Source: Colias croceus | Lineage: Eukaryota > Arthropoda > Insecta > Lepidoptera > Pieridae | Direction of reading: 5' to 3' | DNA: 64,000 nucleotides | NCBI RefSeq assembly: GCF_905220415.1 | Contig: NC_059548.1 | Location: forward strand, 4,032,501-4,096,500 | In this document: one piece after another, positions 31,801 through 44,332 of the stretch | How the letters are laid out: the number at the start of each line of letters is the position of its first letter | How positions within the stretch are numbered: the stretch's first letter is position 1 | Made by a program: the position numbers and the translations under genes | Notes under the pieces: generated by a model | Databases searched by the model: none | What the model saw: only the letters and a program-made list of their open reading frames with translations | What the model was told of the DNA's origin: nothing

Positions 31801-33712
31801 TAAAATTAACGTAGGAGTACGCAGAGTGGGTTCCGCCCTACCAATCGTTAAAAGGAAAATCGATACGTAGGCAGTAAAAGTTTCAACGTTTATTTGTCTA
31901 ATTTTAAACTCAATTAAGCTCGAGAATAATTTCATTGCAATTGTATGATCAGCAGTTTTACAAGCCATTTCGTCGGTTCGTTAACGATTTTATCTCTATC
32001 GAGAAGTGCGTGGGCAGTTAAAGTCCGATTCATTCCAAACATGCCTTCAATATGTCCAATGTCGATACAAAGAAAGAATCGATTGAGAGTGAGCATTAAT
32101 CGTACCAATTACGGCGTTCTTTGGGAATCGAGTAGCTATCCCTTCAAATTAATTGGATTGATTGACCAATTGAATAGCGCATTCACTTTTTGTTTACGAT
32201 AAGTGACAAGTTATTGTCGTGCAATACATTCTAATGGTCAATAATAATTATGTATGGTTCAATCACAGCGGTCTTTAGTACTTTTTTACATTATAGAAGT
32301 GAAAATGCTTCTTAATTAAAATGACCAAAGATCTTTTAATAACAATCATTAATCTTTTTGTGAGTATTTTTAATTACGACGGCTAAGATCGTCAATTCGT
32401 CATAAACTACCTTGAAATTATCTAAAAAGCAATTCCAACTTTCATCATTAATTTATCATTACACCGTACTTTATGGTAAATAACTCAGCCCCCGGAATCA
32501 TAGACACAATAGAAAATCTATTGTGTCGTGGTCCGATCGGGCCGCTCGGGGCTCAATGGGTTAAAAGTTAAAACGTGCTTAACGTATTTAATTCCAAGAA
32601 AAGCAAGTGCTTCATATTCGACATCAATTTAATATTATATATGTTTACCAAATTGATGATAATTTATTCTACCAAACATTTTCAGGGTACAAATCAGTAA
32701 GGTTGATCAGCCATAATAATGCTACGATAATATAATAAAGCTTAGTTTGAGCATTGTGGTCCGAAGACGTCACTTTATAGCCTGTGTACCGGTCATTACT
32801 TAGTGCAACGCCTCCGTAGATTGGCGACATTTCGATGCTTAATTACCCACGTTGTTAATGCGCGCCTTAAAGTTAAAATAAAATTTCCAGACGGGAATTT
32901 TATCGAGCGTCGAGACAACCTTCAGTCCTCCGGCTCTCAAACTATGCGATTTTAATTAGTTTTTCGGCTACTTTAGAAGCACTACTATGTCGAGGCTTCT
33001 GGAATGTTCGCTATACGGTCGAATCATTTGTCGAGTTAATGATACTTTTGTTTAAGCGTTTATTTTATTTTTTAGTCCTATTATTGTGAGAAACATGATT
33101 GATCATAAAAATCCGTCGGTCAATTAACTCTTATTTCAAGTCAAACTCAAAGAGTCGTTTAATAGCGTGTGTAAGTGTGGTTATATTTCAGGAAAACGCA
33201 TTTAAATAAAAAAAATGTTATAATAAAACTTACAAATGATACTAAGAGCTAATCTAAAGACTCTACATTTTTTGATTTCGTTGGATAGGTATAGGTACTC
33301 TCTACTATTGAAGGGTTTGAAGCAAAATTATAATTTTATTTTTTTACTGATTTTTAAATAAACACCAATCAATTTACAATAACAAGATCAAAAATAACAC
33401 TTTGGCGTTTACAAGTAAGTTACCGACTTGTAAATAGGTAATCGTTGTGTTCTTATCATGAATATTTTATAGCTTGCCCGTAAATAATCGATTTTACTAA
33501 AGCAGTATGTAATGAACTAGATGCTTAACTACTTTGTTGTTAGGTAGTAATTTTTCAATAATAATTATTTATTAATATTATGTAGAGTTACTAGTTTTAG
33601 ATAATTAATTAAATTTTGAAGTAAACTTAAACCCATGTTTTTCATATGGATTATACTTACACTGTGTTATATTTGGATATAAAAGTTACCTACTTTTCAA
33701 ATATATTTTAAT
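28891..33712. other. gene-free stretch downstream of hairy
   Basis: No credible coding exon was seen. Non-repetitive, moderately GC-rich blocks at about 29930-30150 (TAGCGGGCTATTGGAAGTTA..., TTTTCATGCAACGATACCAC), 30540-30720, 31540-31760 and 32820-33010 look unlike the surrounding AT-rich DNA. They could be conserved cis-regulatory elements of hairy. Small frames inside them (for example 30785-30976 on the minus strand, 31945-32202) are not supported as genes. Confidence 0.45.
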
Positions 33713-34012
33713 ACTAGCTTCCGCCCGCGACTCCGTCTGCGCGGAAAAATTAAGAAAAGTTAAGATTTATTTTTTTCTACGTATTTTTCCGGGATAAAAA
33801 GTATCCTATTTTATGCCAAGTTTATACCAAGTTTCATCGAAATCGAACCGTTAGTTTTCACGTGATGCCTGAACATACAGACAGACAGACAAAAATTTAT
33901 TTAATCACATATTTGGATTTGGTATCGATCCAGTAACACCCCCTGCTATTTATTTTTTCAATATTTTCAATGTACAGAATTGACCCTTCTACAAATTTAT
34001 TATAAGTAGGTA
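33713..34012 (+). repeat. dispersed lepidopteran repeat, copy 2 of the GACA-tract subfamily
   Basis: Opens ACTAGCTTCCGCCCGCGACT and matches 19518-19850 almost throughout. It differs by a shorter CAGA tract and a small internal duplication of TTTTTCAATA near 33955. It also carries CACGTG. Confidence 0.8.
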
Positions 34013-37000
34013 TGTATAGATTTATTTATCATCAGCGTGGTTTGGTATTATGTATCTCCTTTAAGTAAGCGAAGCTTTTGGCGTAGCACGTATGATTCAG
34101 CAATATTATTAAACTGTAGATGACGATATCTCTAGCAAAAAAACTTCTAGCAGCCTCACACACCTATTTATAGATAATGTAGAGTCCTATTAGAATACTT
34201 TTAATATTTTTCCATTACAAATATACATTAGTACCTACACGTCACGGTCGTAGATTTAAATGTCATATCGTAATATAGTGGGAAAACGAAAGAATAAACA
34301 TTTTGCCTTATTTTCGGATTAAATGGTTGTGCGTGGAGGACGCTCTCGTCACGACCCGGCTGCAGACAAGTGGAATAATTGCATGCACTCACAGCTGTAT
34401 AGCACTTTATTTTAAATTGACCAATATTTATATAAAATCTTGATAAATGTGAATGTATTTGTTGCTAAGTTGAAAACGTGACGAATTTTACCTTAACTAT
34501 TGAAGTAGTTAGGAAATGATGTAATTATAGAGTGGCAGTTACATCCGTACTGTATGAAATTGTATACTTAGATATAATTGATGTTATTTACTTCAAAACT
34601 ATTCCAATTACATAGACTGAAACTTTAATAATATAAGTTATATTTTTATTTTTTCCTAAGCTTGGCCAAATATTTCCACGTAAACCGTAGATAATCGCAC
34701 CTATACTCGGACTTTAATAAAATTGTACCTCTACAAATAATAGCACCTTTAAATCTTATCAAAGTTTATGATACCCGGAGAGTGGCTCTCGGTGTCTAAT
34801 AACAGAAAAAGAAAGACTTGTACTGCCATTAGCGCGAAACAGACAAGCCAACGCGAACGGTCTATTTCAGTGGGCAGTAAAAAGTACTTCGAGATTGTAG
34901 GATATCGTAGGTGCTATTTAGCGGTTAGCCCTCAAGGTGCCCGCTTCGTGACTTACCGAGTTTGCAATAAAAAAAGAAAACGCCCACGCGAACGTGGCCG
35001 CCTTAAAAATGTTAAAATAAATAAAATGCACACGTCTGGTCTTATCTTGTGCTTGCGCGTAGCGAGGACAGATAAAGCTGGGTGTATATTGGAATCTTGA
35101 CTCTTATAAAATGGTTTTTGCTTGCACATTGCACTGTTGATATTTTTAGATTGATACCGGTGTGTTTTTCTTTAATATTTTCTTAGATAGAGCTACCCAC
35201 CTGTAGATATTTGTTTAATAATTTTATAATAGAACCTTACGAAATATAGTAATAAAAATCTTATCTTAATTATTCAAACCATTACATTCTTACAAAATAA
35301 TATAAACACAATAGATCATGGACTATAAATCATCCTTAAAGTTTATTTTATTTTATGTGTCTTAATTTCAGAGAAAGAAGAATCAAAATTGCTCTACGGT
35401 TCCTCCTAACCTCCATATCAACATTTACACTATCCGACTTACTGATGCTGAAACATAATAAAACTATGTATCTCATCACCAAAAATTCCGAGTTGAAACA
35501 TTGCAGTAGTGTGTACCGTGGTTTTGTGGCGTGTGCCCGCGGCAGGTGCGCTCCAGTCCACACGAAGTACGCGGCTAGTAATGAGCACACTTGTGAACTA
35601 TTGTTTAGTATTTACTGCCCTCGGAGACGTTTAATGGCCGCTATAAAGCGATCTATTTTGAGTCATAAAAGTTTAACTTATATAAAACGTTAATCACAAG
35701 GCTGGATGATTCGATTTCGAATTATCTGCACTGTATTTATTGAAGAAGAATCTTGTAAGGATCAATTTTTACTTGAAAATAATGTCTTTTCCATCAATTC
35801 ATCATTCAATAACATAACAATTTATAAGCAAATTAGTAACCTATAAATTGCCTAATAAATATATCCAACTTAGTTTTATTTCGCGTGGTTAGCTGTAGAC
35901 CTTCCTCCTTCCTCCTTTATAAAAAAGAATTTTGAGGACGGCAACTAAAGCCTAAAATACCTAATTACAAACTACGAACACTCACTATTACACATATCAG
36001 GTTATGTAAAAGAAAATGCAATATGTACTAAATAACGAAGTAAGATTTCAGTAGAGCAAAGTAATTAATATACTAAGACATATGAATATTCAACGACAAA
36101 CTCACACTTCGTGCTGCATCAAGTGACCGGCCACACAACATGCTATGTTATTAATGAGTTAACTCTTGATATTTAAATTTCCATATTGGGCTTTGCATAT
36201 TTAGTTTTAGGTGCGCGTTATTGAGCGTTTGTAATAAGTAGGTAAGTATTAGAGAAATTAAACTGATCGCAATTTGTTATTTCTGTATGATTCGATTTAC
36301 CTTTACTTACCAACTGCCGGTGCCTGAATTTCATGTGAAGTCGTATGATCATATTTTTTTTTTTTTATATGAACATGGGACCTTTAAACACTGAAGGCAA
36401 GTTTTTATTGATCTATTAATGAAACTGTAGCTTCATAGAGTGAAACTATTGTTAGTAGGTAAATGTATTTTTAAAGTCAAATAAGTAAAGGAGTATGCTA
36501 TATCTATAAAAGGTAAAAGATATTTAGGAAAGTTATTTCTATATTATGGCCAGAGAATCAGTATCTCGTCTAAATCTAAAAGATACCATTTATTAAGTAC
36601 CTATGAAATAAACAAATGAATAATCAAACACAAAACGATTACCTGCCTACATCGATTCATATAAGAGGAAGATAAACAATTTTTATTTTCAAATAATTTG
36701 CTCGCTCTCGGCGCTGTCATGTGAATTTGTTCACGGTTCAATAGAACTTTTCGACGTGAGGCTACAATGACTTGCGTTTTACTTTTTTTAAGTTGAGCAA
36801 CCCTTCTAAAATGCACAGATTATGTTTGATTTTTAACGGTAACCGAATTGCAGTTTGCACCTACCGCGAATTAGGTCTGGAACGTTTTCGAGAGCTTTTT
36901 TTTTGTTCATTTATAGAGATCGATAGAAAGCTCTTATTTGGGAGCACAAAGTACCTACATATTTCTAAATTATTTATTTAATATTTTCTGCGGTGACTCG

Positions 37001-37782
37001 ACATACAAACGCGGTAATTAAGAAAGTTACAATACAACAATGTTTTTACATCATCTTTACTTTACAACCGCATCCTATTTTTATATGATTTTATGAATAT
37101 CATAATATTCTCATTTGGCCTTTCGTATCAGTATGGTAAAGCTGTTCTTTCATGTCATATCTTGATTGCGTTGAAGCATATTGTAAAGATAATAATCACC
37201 AACTTCGCAGTTAAGCTTCTCGCAGATTAAATTTTAAAGAAATATCACCGTCAATATTAGCCTTTTTGGGCAGAATGATTCACGAATTTCTCTTATGCTG
37301 CCCAGTGGATTATAAAAGTCACGATAAGCGTTCATTAAAAAATAAATGTGGCATAAAGTGTGGAATAAGACGCGAGCCAAAGACACTTCAATCCGGTTTG
37401 GTGAAACGTCGACCCCGACGGATGCGTTTGTTTTTACATTCGCGAAACTGTCTTATTTACGCTAATTAAGTGAAGTATATGTTCGTGACTAGTTCTCTCG
37501 CAATCAGCCCCGATGAAACGTGACGCTCGGCTGGCGGCTGGCCATCATAAGAATATTTGCTTCACGATGAGGGTACACTTTAAAGTTTAAAATAGGTATA
37601 TTTATATATACCAGTTAATAATAAGGCTTTAAGCGGCACTTAAAGATAAAACAATCACACAAATTATGGTTAAATCGTACGCTTCATCATAATCGTAATC
37701 AACTATGAAACATAGATACTTAACTATAATTGTTTAGGTTCGGTTTGAAAAAAGCCTTAAATTATTTTTGTTCCATTTTCAG
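34013..37782. other. gene-free stretch
   Basis: Two 110-112 codon frames (34768-35100, 35355-35693) lie here, but neither shows a known domain, a start context or splice partners; the second is open on both strands. I treat them as chance frames within non-repetitive DNA that may be regulatory. Confidence 0.45.
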
Positions 37783-37854
37783 AATCCACGTGGTAAAAAG
37801 CCTTTGGTTACCTACGACATAAAAAAACAGCGTACAAACGGCCAAATTGTTTCG
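37783..37854 (+). CDS. isolated candidate internal exon, unknown protein
   Basis: A 72-base segment (24 codons) bounded by a good acceptor (TTCCATTTTCAG) and a good donor (GTAAGA) is open in phase 0. It reads NPRGKKPLVTYDIKKQRTNG then QIVS, with mixed codon use unlike the flanking AT-rich DNA. I recognise no family. If spliced in phase 0 to the acceptor at 41687, the frame would end RMQQLCK-stop. No upstream exon with a start codon was found, so this could be a real exon of a small gene, part of a lncRNA, or coincidence. Confidence 0.3.
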
Positions 37855-39442
37855 GTAAGAAATTGTAGAAGCATGCGGACACAAGCCTACATTAACTTTT
37901 GTTTTAGGTATACAATATCAGTAATTTATAACGCATTACTTAACTTGAACAGTATTCCAAAAATAATGTACAAATATCTATGTTTACTAAAAATAAATAT
38001 AATTAATAGGCAATTTCGTTATTGCATAAAGAAGTCACTGAGAAGAAACCTACGATGTTACCACAAGCTTATTTATACTTATCTTTGCGTTTATTTATGA
38101 CCAGATTAACACAATACTGTTGTGATATTACAGAAATCGTCCGATGCCCTTACCCGAGTATTTTCATAATGGGTCTCAGTGCACGGCTTATAAGCGTAGA
38201 TACTTTGTGACTTATGGGTACCGATACATTGTTTATTACAGTTATTATATGCCCGAGGCATACTCGAATTATAGAATAACAGGTCCATGAAACGAATTAT
38301 TCTTTTTATCATCGTCATCCGCCTTAAGGCTTAACGAAAACATATTCATTGTTCAATCCCGAGCGTGCAATTACAGGTTACATTAAATTGCACAGTTTAA
38401 TAATAAAATAATGATTGTACCGACAATAATCATAATAATTATTGCTCAAGGCTTATTAGCTACAGTAAGAAGCTGCATTGTCTATTGATATACCTCTATT
38501 TATTTTTTGTATCTATATCGTTAGGTAAACTTTCACAAATACCGTTTGGTAATTGGTCAATCACTTATGAAAAATTGTAGGCTTATCATGTTTAAAATTG
38601 ATTTGACATTTGATTACCCCATCGTGAAAAAGATAACATTGACCTCTGATCATAGTAACCCTATGTTATGACGGAGACACAGATATTTTTAAGGATAAAT
38701 TAATGTAATGTAATGGTAACTAACTATAATGATAATAAAATATAGGTCTAGAGTCTAGACCAATTCCGATGAAATAAATAGGTCATATAAATATGTTAAA
38801 TACAAAACTATTTCAAATCAATAAGAAAATAACAATCCGCTAAAAGAGAAATAATAATATCATGATTAAAAGAAAAAAGAAAGATGTAATTAAGCCGTCG
38901 AAAGCTTTTTTAAGGTACTTACCTACCAGCATGTTTGTTTTATTTTTGAACGCTGCCTTATTTTTCATTCCTCGATTTAAATTAGCAAATACATAACTAA
39001 GAAACATATTATCATTGTACACTTTATACAATGTGCGTCCCGCGGATAGGTCATTGTAAACACTACCAGTTAGTCAGTTACCACTTACATACCTACCATG
39101 TCTGGAAAAACATGAGCTTCCTTCAAGCAGCTTAGCCTTCAAGAAAATGCAAAAACTGGCGGTCCTTTGTCGGCGAGATGAGTGGAGGAAAGGCAAGTCC
39201 AAATCAGAACCGTGACCAAACTCGGGATGCGACTGTCGGAGCCATCGGTTACGCCACTCCGACCCTGTTCACCGACCGCTAAACTAAATTAATTCCGCAA
39301 CCTTTATCTTCCTGTCTTTTATTATATTACTTTATAATACGTTTATGATTTTATAGCGGAAAAGTTCTTGTACGAGTGGTTCAAGAGGTTTGTGGCATAC
39401 AACTAGTGGCAGAAATAATTTGTAGCTAATACCTATTACCTA

Positions 39443-39751
39443 GGAGCAGTGGTGGCTCAGTGGTGATACCTCGGACTTCGAATCGATAAGTCCGTGGTTC
39501 GAGACCAGGCGAGCGCGCAGGAAATAAATTGATTTTTCAATTTATCTGCGCGTGTTGTAACATCACCACTGCTCGAACGGTGAAGGAAAACATCGTGAGG
39601 AAACCGACATGTCGAAGAATTTAAAAAGTTCGACGACATGTGTCATCCGCCAACCCGCACTTGGCCAGCGTGGTGGATTATGGCCTGTACCCTCATAGGA
39701 GGCCCGTGTCCCAGCAGTGGGAACGTATATGGGCTGATGATGATGATGATG
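39443..39751 (+). mobile_element. tRNA-derived SINE, 309 bp, complete, 12-bp target duplication
   Basis: An exact 12-bp duplication ACCTATTACCTA flanks it (39431-39442, 39752-39763). The head has a pol III A box (TGGCTCAGTGG, 39453-39463) and B box (GGTTCGAGACC, 39496-39506; one mismatch to GGTTCGANTCC). The body contains AAGGAAAACATCGTGAGGAA and GTGTCCCAGCAGTGGGAACG, and the 3' end is a (TGA)n tail. Such tails are shared with RTE-type LINEs, which would supply the reverse transcriptase. No protein coding; short frames across it are chance. Confidence 0.92.
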
Positions 39752-39763
39752 ACCTATTACCTA

Positions 39764-41687
39764 AGGTACCGCTGCGATAGTGTCCGTAAAATTCATTTAT
39801 TTAGATTAGGCAATGGATAATGTTCTGCTATACTAATTAATTAACTTGGTTTGTTTTATGCGGATATATATATATGCTCTTTTCGTACCAAACATTTTGT
39901 GGCAGGAGATGGTTTCCCAGTCGAAGCTTTTTTTATCTGTCTACGTCAGAGCTTCCATTCTAACTGAATTAAAAAGCTTAATAATCTGCTAATTTCAAAA
40001 TAGTAGATAATAGAATGTTGTTAATACAGCATGAAAGTATTTAGTTGCTTTTATCTTTGTGTGATATAAAAATAAATAAAAAGATGTAAGATCAAACAAA
40101 TTTGAGAAAGAACGTTGATTTATTGTAGACTTAAAATGCGCAGTCACTTAATTTAACGAGACTCTTATTTAAACCATCTTAAAATATTTGCGATCTCGAT
40201 GGAATCTCTAGATAAACAGTGCAATTATTTTATAGGTATGTAATATGTATTGTACAGATTGGGTCAATTCCACGGATGTTTTCTCCATATAAGTAGGCAC
40301 TATAAGAAAATACCAGTAACAACTACCTATATCCAGTTTCCTACATATTTTTTTATAAATAAACTATCGTACATTGTAATAAGGATGAGAATTTAATACC
40401 TTTTTTGCAATTTAATTAAACAAAGTCAAAAAACGATCTTACTTTTACTTGCTTGAAAATTAGGGCGTTTTTGATTCGCGTTTTCCGCCTGATATAATAT
40501 AATATAATATGGAATATATAAAAAAAGGTTTAATTTAATTGTCCATACGTCACATTGTTAAGGCCCTCATGCAATCCGTAATGTTCAGTGATGTTCACGC
40601 TGGGAGATCGTCACGAATCATCTCGTGAGCAACACGACTGCATAAATTATAACCGACGTCTTCGATTTTGTAATTTGTGGAGCATGTATAATACTATTAA
40701 TTTTAGTAAATTATTCATCACGACTAACGAACAAAGATGTATGAATTTACTTCTAAAACTCAGTTATATATAAGCCTAACTATTTACTTATCTATGCATA
40801 TTTGCATATAGACTCTTATAAACTTTTTAACGTACAAACATACATTACATTTATTTTTAACGTTTATGTACCATAGTTAGGTGGTAACTTGAAAGTATGC
40901 AAATTTCTAACCTTACAGCCTACAGGGAGACCGTTACTCCCTGGGTTCACTAATCACTGGCTCTCCAGCTATACGAGTATACGTATGTATACGAGCAATT
41001 ATTATCAAAGGTGTAATTTTTTATAAGTAAAACTTGAAACTTCATAATTTATTTCCTGAAAAAAGATAAATAGGCAAAATCTATTTTCTAATCTTTTAAG
41101 TATTAGTGCCATGTAATTATCTTGCGATCACTGATCAAGATTATTATGTAGAATCAACTCTATTAGTGAGTGAAACATGTTTAGAAATATACGTGCAAGT
41201 GAAGGAGGATGGCGTAAACACTTGTATGTATTCATGTATTTATTTTATTCCATGGCAGTGTGTACATATCTAGCTGTGAAATAATTTTTGAGATTTGTCT
41301 GTAGTTCTAGAGATTAGCATGTTCAAAACGATAAAATCTTCAGCTTTAAATATAGATGTAGGGAAGTTTAGAAGAATTTACATTATTTATTAAAACTGTT
41401 ACATTCAAAAAACATTATTCATATTATTTTGTGAAAGCTTACTAGATACATATTCAATCGCATGAATCACGTAATGCCAGGCAGTCAATCGACGTCATTT
41501 TTGTGTGCCTGTTATTTTCAGCTAAGACCCAGATATTTCATCGCTCTTACAATAATTCAAGTTACAATCACTTACAAATTAATTGAGGCTGATTAGTATC
41601 TGTAGCTCTATTTACAACTCTACAGCTTCAACGTCTCAAGTATGGAAAACCAAATCATGATACAATGATATGTTTTTTTGTTTCCAG
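39764..41687. other. gene-free stretch
   Basis: AT-rich, no recognised gene. An ATATA run lies near 39860 and a repeated AATATAAT tract near 40490. Confidence 0.5.
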
Positions 41688-42137
41688 CGTATGCAACAGT
41701 TATGTAAATAAGACGAAAACGTCAGGACGTACCGTTGGAAACATCAACCGATGCTGAGTTATTGGCATCCAGAGAATATAAATTCAAAAGGCGAATTATT
41801 CGTGGACGGTGGAGTATACGCGCGCTGGGCGCGGGCGGCGCGTGCCTGGGAACCGGCGGCGCGCGCGCGTTCTCACGGCCCGGCTGACCTGCCCCCGCCC
41901 CCCTGCAGCCTCTCGCTCCACTCGTGCGCGCCCACGCTAGGGCTGCCAGCCACATCTTACGTGTTACGTGCGCGTGATATGCATGCAGCGAAAGGAATTA
42001 TGAGTCGTAAAAAAATTATATGGCGTGATTTTTCTATAGCGATAAAAAAGGTGGGTGCCTCGGCTCCTGCTTATCTGAAGAAAGATTAAGAAGTTTCAAA
42101 AATAAATGTGATGTAGACATGTAGTAGCTTTAATAAA
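41688..42137 (+). other. possible terminal exon with an embedded GC-rich island
   Basis: A strong acceptor (TGTTTTTTTGTTTCCAG) ends at 41687, and AATAAA signals follow at 42101-42106 and 42132-42137. Between them, about 41810-41990 is extremely GC-rich (GGCGCGGGCGGCGCGTGCCT, CCCCCGCCCCCCTGCAGCCT) in an AT-rich region. A 112-codon frame at 41751-42089 covers it, but its composition follows the GC skew and no domain is visible. In the phase of the candidate exon at 37783, this exon would code only RMQQLCK before a stop. Alternatives are a lncRNA 3' exon or a CpG-rich promoter or enhancer. Confidence 0.3.
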
Positions 42138-43396
42138 CTTGTTTAAATCTTGTTGCTTATTTTCATGCGGTATCAAACAACAAAACATCATACATACAAA
42201 ATAAAACCGTTACATAAAAATTAAAATACAATTGTACAGAAAGTAAAATAGAACTAGACGTGCAAAGCTGATAGCCCTAGCTGAAACCGCGCCGCGCCTT
42301 ACCTCGTCGTGATTTATAGTACTCTAATAACCTTTATCCATCGCCTCGCTAAGAAGCAATCTTTGAGAACAATTAACCGTGATTTTGGCTTGCCTTTCTT
42401 CACTTATGGAATGGAGAATGAACTTGAACTTATAGTCACTTACTAAATAGGGATTTGCCGGTATTTATGGAAATATTTCAGCATTCCGTTGTAAGTACCT
42501 ACCTTTGTAACCTAGCTTCATAGAATCAAGAAAATGTGATTGAAATTTTTTTTATTTCACAAGTAGTAGGTATCTGGTGAGTCTGGAGTCTGGACACAAA
42601 ATAAAACATTTTTAAAATTTTATCAGTTTGAATAGAATCAGCTGTGAATACGAATAAAATGATCGGACTCGAGATAGATTTTGACTCCCGAAGCTGTAAT
42701 TTCTGAAAGCTTACCAAGATTCCTTAAAAATAAATAATGACTTGGTCTGAAAATCCATTGCTTGATGAATTACCGCTAATACTTTTAAAATTGTTTATTA
42801 GTACCTACTTCAGTCGCTGTAATAAGTGATAAATATAATAAATATGTATTTACAAAATATTAACTCATGAAAAAAAAAGACAAGTTTAGAAGTCATATTT
42901 ATAATAGGAGTAATTACTTATAATTACGAGCTTAACGTGAAACGAATATTTGTGCCGTTTACAAAGAACGCAAACTTTAATGAGTATAATTAGTACGTTG
43001 CTGGAACCTTTGTAAATTATTGTTGTTAAGAAAGCTTTTTCTGATCATATGGACAGTAAAAATAACTTCATAATGGCATATTAAATCTGACAAGACTCTA
43101 CTGCGTTTTGCTTGTAAAATTCCGTAAGTTTCTGTTACTTTCAAGTCTGTTAATTATAGTAAAAGTTATGAACGTGTTAACATTCATAATGAAATTAAAG
43201 GCCGAAGTCATTCTTGATCCTCATTTTAAAATCGGGTATTTTAAGATCAGTTTGGAACCAAATCACAAATACATAAATCGTTTAAAATTTCACATGACCT
43301 AAGTTACTTTACCCTAACATCTGTTTCAAGGCTCTTTTGCTGTCGACTAGTACCCACTACACATATCCTATCGACATTACAAAGGTAAGTAAGTAC
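42138..43396. other. gene-free stretch
   Basis: Nothing recognised; chance frames only. Confidence 0.5.
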
Positions 43397-43425
43397 AATA
43401 GGCTGGTACAAAGTACCAGCCTATT
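43397..43425. repeat. perfect 13-bp inverted repeat with 3-base loop
   Basis: AATAGGCTGGTAC, loop AAA, then GTACCAGCCTATT. Allowing one bulged base, outer GTAC at 43393-43396 and 43427-43430 extends the stem to 17 pairs. It lies directly upstream of a LINE fragment. Confidence 0.7.
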
Positions 43426-43439
43426 TGTACAAAAAGCTG

Positions 43440-43665
43440 AAGTGGTTGTCGGAGTCAAACACGAGTCACTCAACACGGTACAGGAATGTACTGATGGAAT
43501 TGCCCCTCCACAGAACTGCAGCATTTAGGGGTAGCTTTAAATTTAGTGCCTCTAAGTGCTGGAATGACTTGCCACCACCGATCCGCAATAGCAACAATGT
43601 ATTGGGCTTCAAAAACAAACTGAAGTCCCATTTGCTCTGTATTCAAAAAGGTTCTGAGGTCGGGG
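43440..43665 (+). mobile_element. LINE ORF2 C-terminal fragment
   Basis: The frame containing SNTSHSTRYRNVLMELPLHRT, then AAFRGSFKFSASKCWNDLPPP and FKNKLKSHLL, has the C-terminal block (S-AxKxWNxLPxxIR then FKxxLKxxLL) found at the end of Jockey/CR1-type reverse transcriptases. No RT domain precedes it, so it is a short relic. Confidence 0.65.
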
Positions 43666-44117
43666 CACACCCCGGACACTCCATACAAAATTATAGTTTT
43701 GACAGTCACACTGTAGAGACTGCAAATGTGTGTGTAAACTCTTTATGGTTGGCACATTTGTGACTAGCGTAAAAAAAAATTCGCGTTTTTCTGATGAAAT
43801 ACATCCGTAAACAGCACAATATCTAACCATTTTCTACGAAAAACGATAATCACAAATCCAAAATAATAAAATTGCTTTAAGTCAATTTGATTAATGTTGT
43901 CAATCTTCGTTGCGTTTCGTCTAAAGACGTCGTTGGTATCGTCCTTGCGGGGAAATGGGTACCATAACATGTCTGATCGTGCGGGGTGAGGTAAGTGTTT
44001 AATTTTGGCGGGAGGCGGAGAGTGTCCGTTCTGTAGCGTTTAGCTACTATTATGTATTCTGTGGTCGGGGCTCCAAACACGTGACTCGGTACTGCTCTGT
44101 GATAATACTATTTGTAG

Positions 44118-44332
44118 AATTTATATTTTTTGGTTTTTATGGCATTCAAATGCTTTATAAATATAAATTTATAAAGAATAGAAAAAATTCGATCACGAGG
44201 CGGGACTCGAACCCGCATCCTTCGCGCCATTCCGGGGCGGATGCCTAACCAACTCAGCGCGCCATCTAATGAGATGATTTAACAACCATCTCAACCAATA
44301 TGAAGCACTTTTCAGTGAATTTATAAATTTAT
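44118..44332 (-). mobile_element. tRNA-derived SINE, 215 bp, complete, 16-bp target duplication
   Basis: An exact 16-bp duplication ATAATACTATTTGTAG flanks it (44102-44117, 44333-44348). On the minus strand it carries a perfect B box GGTTCGAGTCC (44203-44213 in plus coordinates) and an A-box-like GCGCTGAGTTGG (44249-44260). The tRNA-like part cannot form an acceptor stem, so it is not a tRNA gene. Both ends contain TTTATAAATTTATA. It resembles lepidopteran tRNA-derived SINEs. Confidence 0.88.

Noticed and set aside
33860..33880. CACGTG E-box as a hairy regulatory site
   Set aside because: It is part of the consensus of a dispersed repeat, present in both copies.
34768..35100. 110-aa basic ORF
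   Set aside because: No recognised domain, no splice or promoter evidence; length is within chance for scattered less AT-rich DNA.
35348..35693. ORFs on both strands
   Set aside because: No domain on either strand, and the flanks are non-coding in character.
41751..42089. 112-aa protein over the GC-rich island
   Set aside because: Ala/Arg/Pro-rich composition follows base skew, no domain, no conserved start; kept only as a possible exon.
44190..44280. Possible tRNA gene on the minus strand
   Set aside because: Perfect B box, but no acceptor-stem pairing, and the whole unit is bounded by a 16-bp duplication: it is a SINE.
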